Shown here piece by piece: positions 53,525 through 62,319 of a DNA stretch of 62,458 bases. The notes under the pieces were generated by a model, which saw only the letters and a list, made by a program, of their open reading frames with translations, made no database searches and was not told the DNA's origin. The stretch is from SIG424 sp045546695 (GTDB lineage: Bacteria > Bacillota > Clostridia > UBA1212 > UBA1255), in NCBI GenBank assembly GCA_045546695.1, contig JAZQDE010000007.1, positions 1 to 62,458 on the forward strand, given 5' to 3'. The number at the start of each line of letters is the position of its first letter. Position 1 is the first letter of the stretch. Made by a program: the position numbers and the translations under genes.

Positions 53525-53553
53525 TTGACACTATTTAATTGCCGTCATAAAAT
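53525..53553 (+). promoter_or_regulatory. Promoter for the MgtC-family gene
   Basis: TTGACA at 53525-53530, 17-base spacer, TAAAAT at 53548-53553, immediately after the preceding terminator. Confidence 0.85.
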
Positions 53554-53589
53554 AATTATTCCATAGTATATTTAAATGAGGTGTCCTTG

Positions 53590-54282
53590 TTGATTGAGTT
53601 TTTGGAATCACTCCGGGAATTGAACATTCAGAGTATTATAGTCCGTTGCCTTCTTGCAGCAGTGCTCAGTGGCATTATTGGTATGCAAAGAGGCAAACAC
53701 GGCAGGGCAGCCGGCCTTCGTACCCATATATTGGTAAGCATAGGTGCGGCTCTTACTGCAATGCTCGGATTATACGTTTCAGATTCGCTGGGCTATTTTT
53801 CTGACCCCCTGCGTGTTGGTGCGCAGGTTATATCAGGCATCGGTTTTCTCGGTGTCGGCACGATTCTGATAAAGGGTGATGCGAAAATTACAGGTCTGAC
53901 GACCGCGGCCGGTCTGTGGGCTACTGCAGCAATCGGTCTTGCATGCGGCACCGGTTTTTATGAGGGTGCGCTCATTGTGGCATTGATTGTTATCATTACG
54001 TTTACAATATTGATCAAAGTGGAATTTAATATCAACAAGAGAGTAAAGCAGATTTATATCTATCTCGAGATTAATGATACGAATAAGGTTTCAGATGTCA
54101 TGCACCACATAATGGAGGAATACAACCCGATTTCATTACAGGTGATTCCAGCCCGCAGCAATACGCCCGGATATATCGGAATAACAATGTGCATCAATAT
54201 TGCAAATCTTGAAGATGGTGCGGAAAAAGTTAAAATAATTGAGAAACTCGAGGGTGTATCGTTTGCTGTCGAGAGTCTGTGA
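53590..54282 (+). CDS. MgtC/SapB-family membrane protein
   Basis: About 230 residues. The N-terminal MgtC domain has four to five membrane segments with the family signature: IIGMQRGKHGRAAGLRTHIL, GAQVISGIGFLGVGTIL and GLTTAAGLWATAAIGLACG. The C-terminal cytoplasmic part (about residues 145-230) resembles an ACT-like domain. The family is linked to magnesium limitation, acid stress and ATP synthase control; the role here is not readable. The start is probably TTG 53590 (GAGGTG 6 bases upstream); GTG 53581 falls in that site. No M-box fits in the short leader. Confidence 0.85.
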   Translation: MIEFLESLRELNIQSIIVRCLLAAVLSGIIGMQRGKHGRAAGLRTHILVSIGAALTAMLGLYVSDSLGYFSDPLRVGAQVISGIGFLGVGTILIKGDAKITGLTTAAGLWATAAIGLACGTGFYEGALIVALIVIITFTILIKVEFNINKRVKQIYIYLEINDTNKVSDVMHHIMEEYNPISLQVIPARSNTPGYIGITMCINIANLEDGAEKVKIIEKLEGVSFAVESL

Positions 54283-54314
54283 TACAAAAGAAGTCAAAGG
54301 AGAACAAAAGAAGA

Positions 54315-55175
54315 ATGAATATTAATAGTAAGGTTATTTATGGTATTTTTATCATTGCAGTTATATTTTTTATAGTGACAGTCAGTATTCTCGGCTTTTC
54401 AAAATGCTCGGAGGATGAGGTTGCCGGCCCGGCTATGCCAACGGCGACGCCGGGCTTTTCACCGGATACATCGGCGACGCAAGGGACAACGCCGACAACG
54501 TCTGCTTCTGCAGCATCGACTCCGACTGCTACTCCGACAATCGACCCGTACGCAACTCCCACACCGAGCCCCGTGCCTTCTCATATCATAGACAAGACCG
54601 TCACGGCTCCTGTTAAAAAGAAATATTACATAGAAGTTTCACTCAAAGCGCAAATTGTATACGTATATGACATGACAGAAGAAGGCGGAAAAGGCGACCT
54701 TGTGCGCGCGATGATCTGTTCGTCAGGCAGAAGCGGCGATGAGACACCGACAGGTGTATGGGTTATCCTTGAAAACAACATAAAGTCGGATTCAAGATAT
54801 GTATGGCGTTCTTTATTTAATAATGTATATGGTCATTATGCGACCAGAATGTTCAAGGTAAGCAATTACGGACAGAGCAATGAGTCAAACGCGTTCAGTC
54901 ATTACTTGTTCCATTCTGTTCCATACGGTGCCAGGGAAAATGACGCGCTCAAGTGGCAGGACTGGAATATGCTGGGTACTCCTGCATCTGACGGCTGCAT
55001 ACGCCTTGCAGTAGAGGATTCTAAATGGATATATGAAAACGTAGCTGCGTGGTCGTACGTTTTCACAATAGAAGGTGTTGAAGACCCGCTCCTTTGGGAA
55101 GCGCTGAAGCGCAAGGACATTGACGCATCATGCAAATATGATCCGACGGATTATGATTATATATCGACATTATAA
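54315..55175 (+). CDS. Membrane-anchored YkuD-type L,D-transpeptidase
   Basis: 286 residues: N-terminal membrane segment (about 7-27), a Thr/Pro/Ala-rich stalk (about 35-95) and a YkuD catalytic domain with QIVYVYDMTEEGG, ETPTGVWVI, the conserved His in HYLFHSVPYG and the nucleophile motif ASDGCIRL near residue 233. Forms 3-3 peptidoglycan cross-links or attaches proteins to the wall. ATG 54315 lies 12 bases after AAAGGAG; GTG 54279, overlapping the MgtC stop, is an alternative. Ends with a terminator. Confidence 0.88.
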   Translation: MNINSKVIYGIFIIAVIFFIVTVSILGFSKCSEDEVAGPAMPTATPGFSPDTSATQGTTPTTSASAASTPTATPTIDPYATPTPSPVPSHIIDKTVTAPVKKKYYIEVSLKAQIVYVYDMTEEGGKGDLVRAMICSSGRSGDETPTGVWVILENNIKSDSRYVWRSLFNNVYGHYATRMFKVSNYGQSNESNAFSHYLFHSVPYGARENDALKWQDWNMLGTPASDGCIRLAVEDSKWIYENVAAWSYVFTIEGVEDPLLWEALKRKDIDASCKYDPTDYDYISTL

Positions 55176-55186
55176 GATTGTAGTTG

Positions 55187-55220
55187 AAAAACAGCCCCTG
55201 ACAGACGGGGCTGTTTTTTT
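55187..55220 (+). terminator. Terminator after the YkuD gene
   Basis: AAAAACAGCCCC pairs with GGGGCTGTTTTT around TGACAGAC, followed by T residues. Confidence 0.93.
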
Positions 55221-55256
55221 GATGTTAATGTAGTATGTGAAAATATGAACAACATA

Positions 55257-55285
55257 TTGACATTAAATTAACAAAATAGTACAAT
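55257..55285 (+). promoter_or_regulatory. Promoter of the tandem surface protein operon
   Basis: TTGACA at 55257-55262, 17-base spacer, TACAAT at 55280-55285. A small CGTTAT/ATAACG hairpin lies in the leader at about 55301-55319. The near-consensus sequence suggests strong expression. Confidence 0.88.
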
Positions 55286-55347
55286 AACCAAACATTGAAA
55301 ACGTTATTTCTATATAACGGTACTATAAAAACGAAGAGGTATTTACT

Positions 55348-56505
55348 ATGAAAAAGAGAGTTTCAGTAGCAAGTATTCTTGCATTGGTTGTTGTTATCTG
55401 CATTATGATGCAGATGTCAGTTATGGCGTTCCCATATGATCCGGACAGTGGTTTCTTTGATCATTATGGTTCAAACGTAACAAACGATGAGAATGATGGT
55501 TTCTGGTTTGACAGCCAGGATGACATAACACAAGCTTTCCCGGATGGAGACTCTGTAAGATCAGGCGACTTCTATCAGGGATATTTAAGAGATGCCAGCA
55601 CACCCAAGCACATCAGCGGTGCAGACGGTGATGGTCCTTTCTTCAAAGATGAAGATATCGGTAATGAAGAATTCAACAGATATATCAGATTCAACGGTAG
55701 CACATATATGATTTTTGACAAGGCTATCAGAGATGCATTCCGTATGGATATTGATATCAGACTCGAAGCTACAGTAGAAGGCGATGCTTTTGCAGGCTTT
55801 ATCCTCGGTGGAGACCAGGATTCTAACTCACCTGAGTACAACACAGGCACGATTTGTGTTGCTACAACTGCTGATTCATTAAAATATGCAAGTAAGATCG
55901 GCCTCGGCATCGGTATTTATGCTGCTGATGATTCAAAAGATCAGGTTATCATTTACGCAGTTAACAATGACGGCACTGTTACAGCTTCATATGAGATTGA
56001 CTTTGCTGATGGTACATTCAACGCATGGACAAAGCTCACATTAATTGATGATGTTGCAGGTACAATGAAGCTCTATGTTGCGGACCAGTTCGTAGCTACT
56101 ATCAAACTCACAGAACTCAAAGACAACTACTTCACAAAGGCTTCTATTCTTGACAAAGAAGGTAATGAAGTTGCTGCTACTACAACAGCAAAAGTATATT
56201 TTGAATCAAACGTAAGTATTGCAAACATTTCAACAGGCGACCTCGCAGTTGATAACTGGGGTATTGATCCTCGCGATGATTACGATATGACGCTCAACGA
56301 TCCTATCGGTGACGCTCCAAAGCCGACAGAAGTTCCTGCTACAGCAGCTCCGACAGAAGCTCCTGCTACTTCAGCTCCGACTCAGGCTCCTGCTACAGAT
56401 GCTCCTGCTGAAGAGAAAGAAGAAGGCGGCTGCGGTTCTTCAATGGCTATCGCTCAGGTTATGCTGATTCTTGGCGCAGCAGTTGTTCTCAAGAAGAGAA
56501 AGTAA
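55348..56505 (+). CDS. Secreted protein with C-terminal GGCGSS-TM-KKRK sorting tail (copy 1)
   Basis: 385 residues. N-terminal signal peptide (about 1-28, cleavage near VMAFP); a domain of about 290 residues, probably beta-sandwich/concanavalin-like (FFDHYGSNVTNDENDGFW, WTKLTLIDDVAGTMKLYV); a Thr/Pro/Ala linker (APTEAPATSAPTQAPA); then EEKEEGGCGSS, one hydrophobic stretch (MAIAQVMLILGAAVVL) and KKRK. That tripartite end resembles GlyGly-CTERM/Synergist-CTERM type sorting signals. Function unknown. Own strong promoter; co-transcribed with the paralogue 45 bases downstream. Confidence 0.8.
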   Translation: MKKRVSVASILALVVVICIMMQMSVMAFPYDPDSGFFDHYGSNVTNDENDGFWFDSQDDITQAFPDGDSVRSGDFYQGYLRDASTPKHISGADGDGPFFKDEDIGNEEFNRYIRFNGSTYMIFDKAIRDAFRMDIDIRLEATVEGDAFAGFILGGDQDSNSPEYNTGTICVATTADSLKYASKIGLGIGIYAADDSKDQVIIYAVNNDGTVTASYEIDFADGTFNAWTKLTLIDDVAGTMKLYVADQFVATIKLTELKDNYFTKASILDKEGNEVAATTTAKVYFESNVSIANISTGDLAVDNWGIDPRDDYDMTLNDPIGDAPKPTEVPATAAPTEAPATSAPTQAPATDAPAEEKEEGGCGSSMAIAQVMLILGAAVVLKKRK

Positions 56506-56550
56506 TAAATATTTTTAATCTACAGAATAAAAAGGAACAGGAGGATTATA

Positions 56551-57687
56551 ATGAAAAAAATTAGTAAGCTTTTATTGGTTGTAATGACAATCGCGCTCGT
56601 TGTTGCGATGATGGCAACTTCAGCAATGGCAGAGCCATATCCGGAGGATAGGACATTCTTTGACGTATATGGCAGCGAAGTAACAAATGATGAAAATGAT
56701 GGTTTCTGGATTGACTGTGAAGATGATATGACACAACTTTTTGAAGATGGTGAGATTATCAGATCAGCTAACAACTATTACACATACATCAGAGATTATA
56801 TCTCAATGTTCAACATTGACTTTGATGATACCAAGACACCATATTTCAGTGATGAAGAAGATAACCGTTATATCTCCTACACTAAGGACACATATTTCAT
56901 GATTGACCAGTATGTTGCTGATTCATATATGATTCAGATTGACATCAAGTTGATTGGTACAGAAGCTGACAAATTTGCAGGTTTCGTATTCAACGTTGAT
57001 GAAAACGCAAACAGCAAAGGTCCTGAAGGTAAGGATAAAGTATGTATCGCTACAAACGCTGATTCAGACAAATATGCTGCTAAAGTTGGTTTTGCAATGT
57101 CTTTTGATGCATCAGACGATACAAAAGATGAGATTGTAATCTATGTTATCGATAAAGATTACAAGATCACAGCTCAGTACATTCACGAGCTTCCTAACGA
57201 CGCTCTTGCAACGTGGCACAAGATCACATACATTGACGACACAAATGGTACAATCAAGTTCTATTGCAACAATAACGAACTGATTGCTACAATGAAGCTT
57301 TCTGAAATTAAAGATGACTTCTATACAAAGGCAGTTATTTACAATGCTGCAGGCGAAGAAGTTGCTTCTACAGCAAATGCATTCATCAACACATATTCAA
57401 ACTGGAACCTCGCTTCACTCAACCCCGGCATCCTCGGTCTTGACAACTGGGCAGTAGTTCCATACGACTTCGACGCTGCTATTGACGATCCGATCAATAC
57501 AACACCTGAGCCGACAGCTACACCTGCTCCGACAGAAGTACCTACACCGGCTCCTGCTACAGAGGCTCCTAAGGCTACAGATGCTCCTGCAGAAGAAAAA
57601 GAAGAAGGCGGCTGCGGTTCTTCAATGGCTATCGCTCAGATTATGTTAGTTCTTGGCGCAGCAGTTGTTATCAAAAAGAGAAAGTAA
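56551..57687 (+). CDS. Secreted protein with C-terminal GGCGSS-TM-KKRK sorting tail (copy 2)
   Basis: 378 residues, paralogous to the preceding protein along the whole length (FFDVYGSEVTNDENDGFW, LATWHKITYIDDTNGTIKFY). Signal peptide about 1-28, Thr/Pro linker, and an almost identical tail (EEKEEGGCGSS, MAIAQIMLVLGAAVVI, KKRK). The tail is more conserved than the body, as expected if a dedicated protease/transferase reads it. Ribosome binding site AGGAGG. A strong terminator follows. Confidence 0.8.
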   Translation: MKKISKLLLVVMTIALVVAMMATSAMAEPYPEDRTFFDVYGSEVTNDENDGFWIDCEDDMTQLFEDGEIIRSANNYYTYIRDYISMFNIDFDDTKTPYFSDEEDNRYISYTKDTYFMIDQYVADSYMIQIDIKLIGTEADKFAGFVFNVDENANSKGPEGKDKVCIATNADSDKYAAKVGFAMSFDASDDTKDEIVIYVIDKDYKITAQYIHELPNDALATWHKITYIDDTNGTIKFYCNNNELIATMKLSEIKDDFYTKAVIYNAAGEEVASTANAFINTYSNWNLASLNPGILGLDNWAVVPYDFDAAIDDPINTTPEPTATPAPTEVPTPAPATEAPKATDAPAEEKEEGGCGSSMAIAQIMLVLGAAVVIKKRK

Positions 57688-57712
57688 TTCTCATTGATTG
57701 ACTAAAATTATT

Positions 57713-57750
57713 AAAGCTCCTCCTTGCAAAAGGCAAGGGGGAGCTTTTTT
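57713..57750 (+). terminator. Terminator of the surface protein operon
   Basis: AAAGCTCCTCCTTGC pairs with GCAAGGGGGAGCTTT (wobbles included) around AAAAG, followed by T residues. Confidence 0.93.
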
Positions 57751-57823
57751 ACCTGAAAAGATCCTGTGCCAAAAAAGAAATCATTTTTCACGCTGATATG
57801 GAATATTAAATAGTAAAACACAA

Positions 57824-57852
57824 TTGACCTCAGGTAGCATATATGATAAAAA
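57824..57852 (+). promoter_or_regulatory. Probable promoter for the acetyltransferase-glmM pair
   Basis: TTGACC at 57824-57829, 17-base spacer, TAAAAA at 57847-57852. The leader to ATG 57882 is short. Confidence 0.55.
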
Positions 57853-57881
57853 TAAAGGGAGAACGAGAGAGAGGTAATTAA

Positions 57882-58505
57882 ATGTATTCATTACTCGACA
57901 TAGATAAAACTATCGCACGTGAACTGTTTGCAGATAAGAAAGAGGCAAAAGAAGCATTGCCGCTGATAAAAGCGTATATATATGAAAAAGGTCCGACTCT
58001 GCCTGATGATATATTTGAAAATCCGGCTCCCGGAGTGTGGATAGCGCGCAGCGCAAAGGTGGCGGAAAATGCAACAATAAACGGCCCGTGCATCATAGAT
58101 GAAGGTAGCGAAATACGTCATTGTGCATTCATAAGAGGCAGTGCGATTGTAGGTAAAAATTGCGTTGTGGGCAATTCAACCGAAATAAAAAACAGCATAC
58201 TTTTTGACGGAGTACAGGTTCCGCATTTTAACTATGTAGGCGACTCGGTGCTTGGATATAAGGCACATTTCGGCGCCGGCGTTATAACTGCAAACGTCAG
58301 AAGTGACAAGGCAAATGTCTGTGAAAATTTCAGAAAGCTCGGTGCAATTGTAGGAGATTACGCAGAGATTGGCTGCAACAGTGTTTTGTGTCCGGGCAGC
58401 ATCGTCGGCAGACAATGCATTGTATATCCGCTGTCGCTCGTGCGCGGAGAAGTACCGGAAAATAGTATCTATAAATCAAAAGATGATATAGCAAGGAGGC
58501 AATAA
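57882..58505 (+). CDS. Left-handed beta-helix (GlmU-like) acyltransferase/nucleotidyl-sugar protein
   Basis: 207 residues. An N-terminal helical segment is followed by hexapeptide repeats forming a left-handed beta helix (VWIARSAKVAENATINGPCI through CPGSIVGRQCIVYPLSLVRG). The active-site-like stretch ILFDGVQVPHFNYVGDSVLG resembles the acetyltransferase half of GlmU (His in VPHF). No uridylyltransferase domain is present. It lies 1 base from glmM, so a step in UDP-GlcNAc synthesis, such as GlcN-1-phosphate acetylation, is plausible; a separate uridylyltransferase would be needed. Confidence 0.75.
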   Translation: MYSLLDIDKTIARELFADKKEAKEALPLIKAYIYEKGPTLPDDIFENPAPGVWIARSAKVAENATINGPCIIDEGSEIRHCAFIRGSAIVGKNCVVGNSTEIKNSILFDGVQVPHFNYVGDSVLGYKAHFGAGVITANVRSDKANVCENFRKLGAIVGDYAEIGCNSVLCPGSIVGRQCIVYPLSLVRGEVPENSIYKSKDDIARRQ

Positions 58506-58506
58506 A

Positions 58507-59862
58507 ATGGGAAGATTATTCGGAACAGATGGCATCAGAGGTAAAGCCAACACATATCTTACATGCGAAATGGCACTGAAAGTAGGCAGGGCAACAGCTC
58601 AGGTACTGGCAGATGACAGACGAAGACTGCTTTTTTGCGTAGGATGTGACACCCGTATATCATCAGATATGCTTTGCCACAGCATCGCGGCAGGCCTTTG
58701 CTCAGCGGGGGCTGACGTAATTATTCTTGGCGTTGTGCCAACTCCTGCTATAGCGTACCTGGTAAATAAATACAAAGCCGACAGCGGCATTATGATCTCA
58801 GCTTCCCATAACCCGGCAGAATATAACGGCATAAAGATTTTCGGAGGAGAAGGATATAAGATTCCCGATGAGTTAGAAGAGCGCATCGAATCAATCGTTT
58901 TAGACGAGACATCTGAGCCGATGTCAGAGACAGAAATTGGCAAAGTCCGCTATGCGACAAATGCCGTAAGAGACTACGTTGACCACCTAAAGAGCACAGT
59001 TATGAATTCACTCGATGGAATGAAAATCGCTGTTGACTGTTCCAACGGTAGCAGCTGCGTAAGCGCACAGACACTTTTCACCGAGCTTGGCGCGCAAGCG
59101 ACGATTCTGAATTATAAACCAAACGGCATGAATATAAACAAGGATTGCGGCTCGACTCATATAGAACACCTTCAGAAATACGTTGTTGACAACGCGCTTG
59201 ACGCGGGCGTTGCGTTTGACGGTGACGCCGACAGATGCATCTGCGTAGACGGAAAGGGAAATATTATTGACGGCGACTTTATTATGGCAATCTGCGCACT
59301 TGATATGAAAGAGCGTGGCAAATTGTATAAAAACTCTGTTGTTGGCACAATAATGACAAATATGGGCTTTGAAAAATTTGCCCGTAGCAATGGTATTATC
59401 ACACAGACCACAAAAGTAGGCGACAGATTCGTTCTTGAAAAGATGTTGCTTGAAGGAATAAATCTCGGCGGAGAACAGTCCGGACATGTGATTTTCATGG
59501 ATTATGCAACGACAGGTGACGGTCAGCTCACGGCAATACAGCTTCTGTCAATTCTGAAGCGCAAGCAAATCTCACTCGAAGAAGCAGCGCGTGTGATGAA
59601 GCGTTTCCCGCAGCATATGATAAACGTTACTGTGTCAAATAATGGTAAAATATCATTCTATACCGATCATATAATCAAAGAGGCTCTGGCGGAGGCAAAT
59701 GAGGCATTCGGTGACTGCGGCAGAATCGTAGTAAGACCTTCCGGTACAGAACCGATGATTCGTGTTATGACCGAAGGCGAGGATCCTGTACAGACACGTG
59801 AAATCTGTGAAAAAGTGGCAGATGTTATCAGAAAGCAACTTACTGAAAAGCACCTGGTCTAA
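58507..59862 (+). CDS. glmM: Phosphoglucosamine mutase
   Basis: Converts glucosamine 6-phosphate to glucosamine 1-phosphate for UDP-GlcNAc. 451 residues, full length. Seen: N-terminal GRLFGTDGIRGKAN, phosphoserine loop ISASHNPAEYNGIK near residue 98, metal loop FDGDADRCI near 237, sugar-binding GGEQSGHVI and phosphate-binding RPSGTEPMIRVM near 410. Follows the beta-helix acetyltransferase at once, with AAGGAGG as ribosome binding site. Confidence 0.95.
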   Translation: MGRLFGTDGIRGKANTYLTCEMALKVGRATAQVLADDRRRLLFCVGCDTRISSDMLCHSIAAGLCSAGADVIILGVVPTPAIAYLVNKYKADSGIMISASHNPAEYNGIKIFGGEGYKIPDELEERIESIVLDETSEPMSETEIGKVRYATNAVRDYVDHLKSTVMNSLDGMKIAVDCSNGSSCVSAQTLFTELGAQATILNYKPNGMNINKDCGSTHIEHLQKYVVDNALDAGVAFDGDADRCICVDGKGNIIDGDFIMAICALDMKERGKLYKNSVVGTIMTNMGFEKFARSNGIITQTTKVGDRFVLEKMLLEGINLGGEQSGHVIFMDYATTGDGQLTAIQLLSILKRKQISLEEAARVMKRFPQHMINVTVSNNGKISFYTDHIIKEALAEANEAFGDCGRIVVRPSGTEPMIRVMTEGEDPVQTREICEKVADVIRKQLTEKHLV

Positions 59863-59935
59863 GATATTTAGAAAAATATATATAATGCAAAGTTTATTTC
59901 GTTGTGTTAGAATACCCACCGGAGAGTGATATCAT

Positions 59936-60505
59936 ATGATACCGATGATAATGAGTATAGCCTCTGATGAAGATAAAAATTATATTGAGAGGCTATACGA
60001 GAAATATTCGAAAAAAATGTTTGCGTATATATATAAAATCCTGGCAAATCATGAAGCTGCTGAGGATTGTGTTCATGATGTTGTTCAAAGAATAATCAAT
60101 CACATTGATTTTTTTAAATCAGTCAGCGAGGATGATACGATAAGGCTGATTATGATTTACTGCCGCAACGAAGCATTTAACTACTACAGAAATGACAAAC
60201 TCAAAAATTCCCGCGAGAAAATGGCTTCGGATGATTTTGATGAGTCGCTTATAGAAGAGATAGAAGATGATACATATAATCCGGAAAAGGTAATTATCAG
60301 CGAGGAAAACAATCGGTATCTTTTTGAACTCGTAAACAAGTTGGATTATAAGTATAAAGACGTTATGATTCTGAAGTATTATTTTAATCTCAGCAACATA
60401 GAAATTGCAAATCAGCTTGATGTGACACCCGGTGTCGTTGCAATACGTATTAGCCGTGCTAAAAAGAAGTTGCTGGAGATGGGAGGGAGCAGACTATATG
60501 ACTGA
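59936..60505 (+). CDS. ECF-type RNA polymerase sigma factor
   Basis: 189 residues. Region 2: YEKYSKKMFAYIYKILANHE and AEDCVHDVVQRIINHI at about 15-60. Acidic linker, then region 4 (YKDVMILKYYFNLSNIEIAN and VTPGVVAIRISRAKKKLLEM) at about 140-185. ATG 59936 after GGAGAG; ATG 59945 is an alternative. Overlaps a membrane protein gene by 8 bases, the usual sigma/anti-sigma arrangement. Its target promoters cannot be named from here. Confidence 0.88.
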   Translation: MIPMIMSIASDEDKNYIERLYEKYSKKMFAYIYKILANHEAAEDCVHDVVQRIINHIDFFKSVSEDDTIRLIMIYCRNEAFNYYRNDKLKNSREKMASDDFDESLIEEIEDDTYNPEKVIISEENNRYLFELVNKLDYKYKDVMILKYYFNLSNIEIANQLDVTPGVVAIRISRAKKKLLEMGGSRLYD

Positions 60506-61190
60506 TCCGAAATACGATAAATTAGATTGCATGTTATTTGCTGCGATGGAGCAGGGCTTACCATTGGATGACATCGGGCTGTTTAATTCACTTGATGAAT
60601 CTCAGATTGTTTTCACGCACAGATTTGAGATAAAGAAAAAGAAGCTGGTTAAGTGTGAAAAGTACAGGCGGGGCAAGCGTACCACACGTAAAGTATTATG
60701 GCGTGTAGCAGTTGCTATAATGATTATCATGTCTATGTTGTTTATAATGATGGTGAGTATTTCTGCATTCCGTAAGGCTGTTGTAGACGTAGTCGTGGAT
60801 TTCTTTGAGGACAAGGTTACTTTCAGCAGCGGTGAAAATACAATACCGGGAAATAACACAATACAAGCAACGAAAAAGATTAATCTTTCTTGTGACGATA
60901 TTGAAGAAAAGGTTATATTGGAAACCGAGATAATACGTGAAGTTGTATATTATGAGGGAGGCAAACGTATATGCAGCCTTGTTCAATCTGTTTTCAATAA
61001 TAATGACTTCTACTACGATTCAGACGAATCTGATATTGCTGTCGTGGAATTAAACGGATATGAAGCCGTTCTGATACAGACGCACAAGCAAACAAGTCAT
61101 CTGTCATGGAGTGACGGAGAATATTTTTATATTCTCAGTTGCTATTGTATGGATTATGATATTCTTGAACTGGCATATAATGTCAATTAA
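60498..61190 (+). CDS. Probable anti-sigma factor, single-span membrane protein
   Basis: 230 residues: an N-terminal cytoplasmic part of about 65 residues rich in Lys/Arg; one membrane segment (VAVAIMIIMSMLFIMMVSIS) near 71-92; and an extracytoplasmic domain ending in VELNGYEAVLIQ, SHLSWSDGEYFYIL and DILELAYNV, which resembles the DUF4367 domain found in Clostridial ECF anti-sigma proteins. ATG 60498 lies inside the sigma gene after GGGAGGGAG. No classical zinc HxxxCxxC motif is seen. Confidence 0.75.
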   Translation: MTDPKYDKLDCMLFAAMEQGLPLDDIGLFNSLDESQIVFTHRFEIKKKKLVKCEKYRRGKRTTRKVLWRVAVAIMIIMSMLFIMMVSISAFRKAVVDVVVDFFEDKVTFSSGENTIPGNNTIQATKKINLSCDDIEEKVILETEIIREVVYYEGGKRICSLVQSVFNNNDFYYDSDESDIAVVELNGYEAVLIQTHKQTSHLSWSDGEYFYILSCYCMDYDILELAYNVN

Positions 61191-61239
61191 ATATTAGTTT
61201 GATGAGAAAATAAAAATATTTTGAAAAATGTGTAATATT

Positions 61240-61372
61240 TTGACAACAAGTGGTTTATATATAATGATACCGCTTGCGTATAACTGGCTGTATCACTGCT
61301 ACGGCAGGTTATCACACACTAACTGATATTTTAATATCCGGGCTTACGGTTATACGACGTGAGCCCTTTTTT
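61240..61372 (+). ncRNA. Possible small transcript or remnant leader ending in a terminator
   Basis: TTGACA at 61240-61245 is followed 14 bases later by TATAAT (61260-61265), a short but recognisable promoter. GGGCTTACG (61340-61348) pairs with CGTGAGCCC (61358-61366), followed by six T (61367-61372). Between them ATAAC/GTTAT pairing may form a second hairpin. No known riboswitch class was recognised. The terminator ends 12 bases before the only possible start of the next gene. Confidence 0.4.
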
Positions 61373-61383
61373 ATCATAATATA

Positions 61384-62229
61384 TTGGTCCTCATCTTATC
61401 CATGGCTGTTTTTGCAGGCTGCGGAGAAGATGCCGGTGCTGATCCGACAAGCGCACCTACAAATGCAACTACGACAGCGCCTACAAGCGCACCGACAAGC
61501 ACACCTACAGCAGAACCAACACCGGTGCCGACAATAGCTCCGACCGTTGTTAATGGAAAATATGCTTACGGTTACATTAAAGAAGGTCTCGTAATTCTTT
61601 ACGAAGGTAACTATAACACAGAAGACGGCCTTAATGCTGAGTCAACAACATGGTATGACCTCAGTGGCAATGGCAACCATACTACAGACCTCGTACTTGG
61701 CGACAATTGCAAGTTTACTGATAAGGGTCTTTGGGTAGATTCAGTCAGAGTCCTCCTTACAGACGTAGCTCTTGACACAATCAATAGCGAAGCTTTCACA
61801 GTAGAATTCAGAGTAAATGAGATTACAATAATGGGTACAAACTATGCTACTCTCGTAAATGCAAATAATGACGCTTTTGCTCTCTACTATGATGTCAACA
61901 CAACAAACCTCGCATTCAAGAATGGCGCAAATGCAAGACCTAAGCTCGGCGACGCACTTGAATACATAGGTGATACAACAATCACTGTTACATTCGATCT
62001 CGACGCAGGTGAGTGCTACATGTATGTTGACGGTGAATACGTAGCAGAAGCAGAGCCGACAGCTCTTCTCGGTGCTGAGAGCCCGATGTTCCTTTGCCAC
62101 GATTCATCTGCAAAGAAATACAGCGGATACATCACTTCTTTCAGAGTATACAACAGAGCTCTTGACGAAGATGAGATTCTGCACAATGCAACATTAGAGC
62201 AGGCTATTACTCCTGTAGTTGCAGAATAA
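61384..62229 (+). CDS. LamG-domain lipoprotein, apparently missing its 5' end
   Basis: 281 residues as read from TTG 61384. It opens directly in the hydrophobic part of a lipoprotein signal (VLILSMAVFAGC) with no charged n-region and no ribosome binding site. A Thr/Pro linker follows (APTNATTTAPTSAPTSTPT), then a LamG/concanavalin-like domain of about 200 residues (TWYDLSGNGNHTTDL, FTVEFRVNEITIMG, GYITSFRVYNRALDEDEIL). The body is intact, so the 5' end looks replaced by the terminator-bearing segment. It may be a silenced gene. A terminator follows at 62252. Confidence 0.7.
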   Translation: MVLILSMAVFAGCGEDAGADPTSAPTNATTTAPTSAPTSTPTAEPTPVPTIAPTVVNGKYAYGYIKEGLVILYEGNYNTEDGLNAESTTWYDLSGNGNHTTDLVLGDNCKFTDKGLWVDSVRVLLTDVALDTINSEAFTVEFRVNEITIMGTNYATLVNANNDAFALYYDVNTTNLAFKNGANARPKLGDALEYIGDTTITVTFDLDAGECYMYVDGEYVAEAEPTALLGAESPMFLCHDSSAKKYSGYITSFRVYNRALDEDEILHNATLEQAITPVVAE

Positions 62230-62251
62230 TAGAACAATATCGTGAAAATAG

Positions 62252-62287
62252 CGGTACATGGACTTTGGGGCTGTGTACCGTTTTTTT
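62252..62287 (+). terminator. Terminator after the LamG lipoprotein gene
   Basis: CGGTACA (62252-62258) pairs with TGTACCG (62274-62280), followed by seven T. Confidence 0.88.
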
Positions 62288-62319
62288 ATTTACGTTGGCT
62301 CTGAAACGCAATGAGTATA

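Noticed and set aside
53554..53590. M-box magnesium riboswitch before the MgtC-family gene
   Set aside because: The distance from promoter to start is under 40 bases, far too short.
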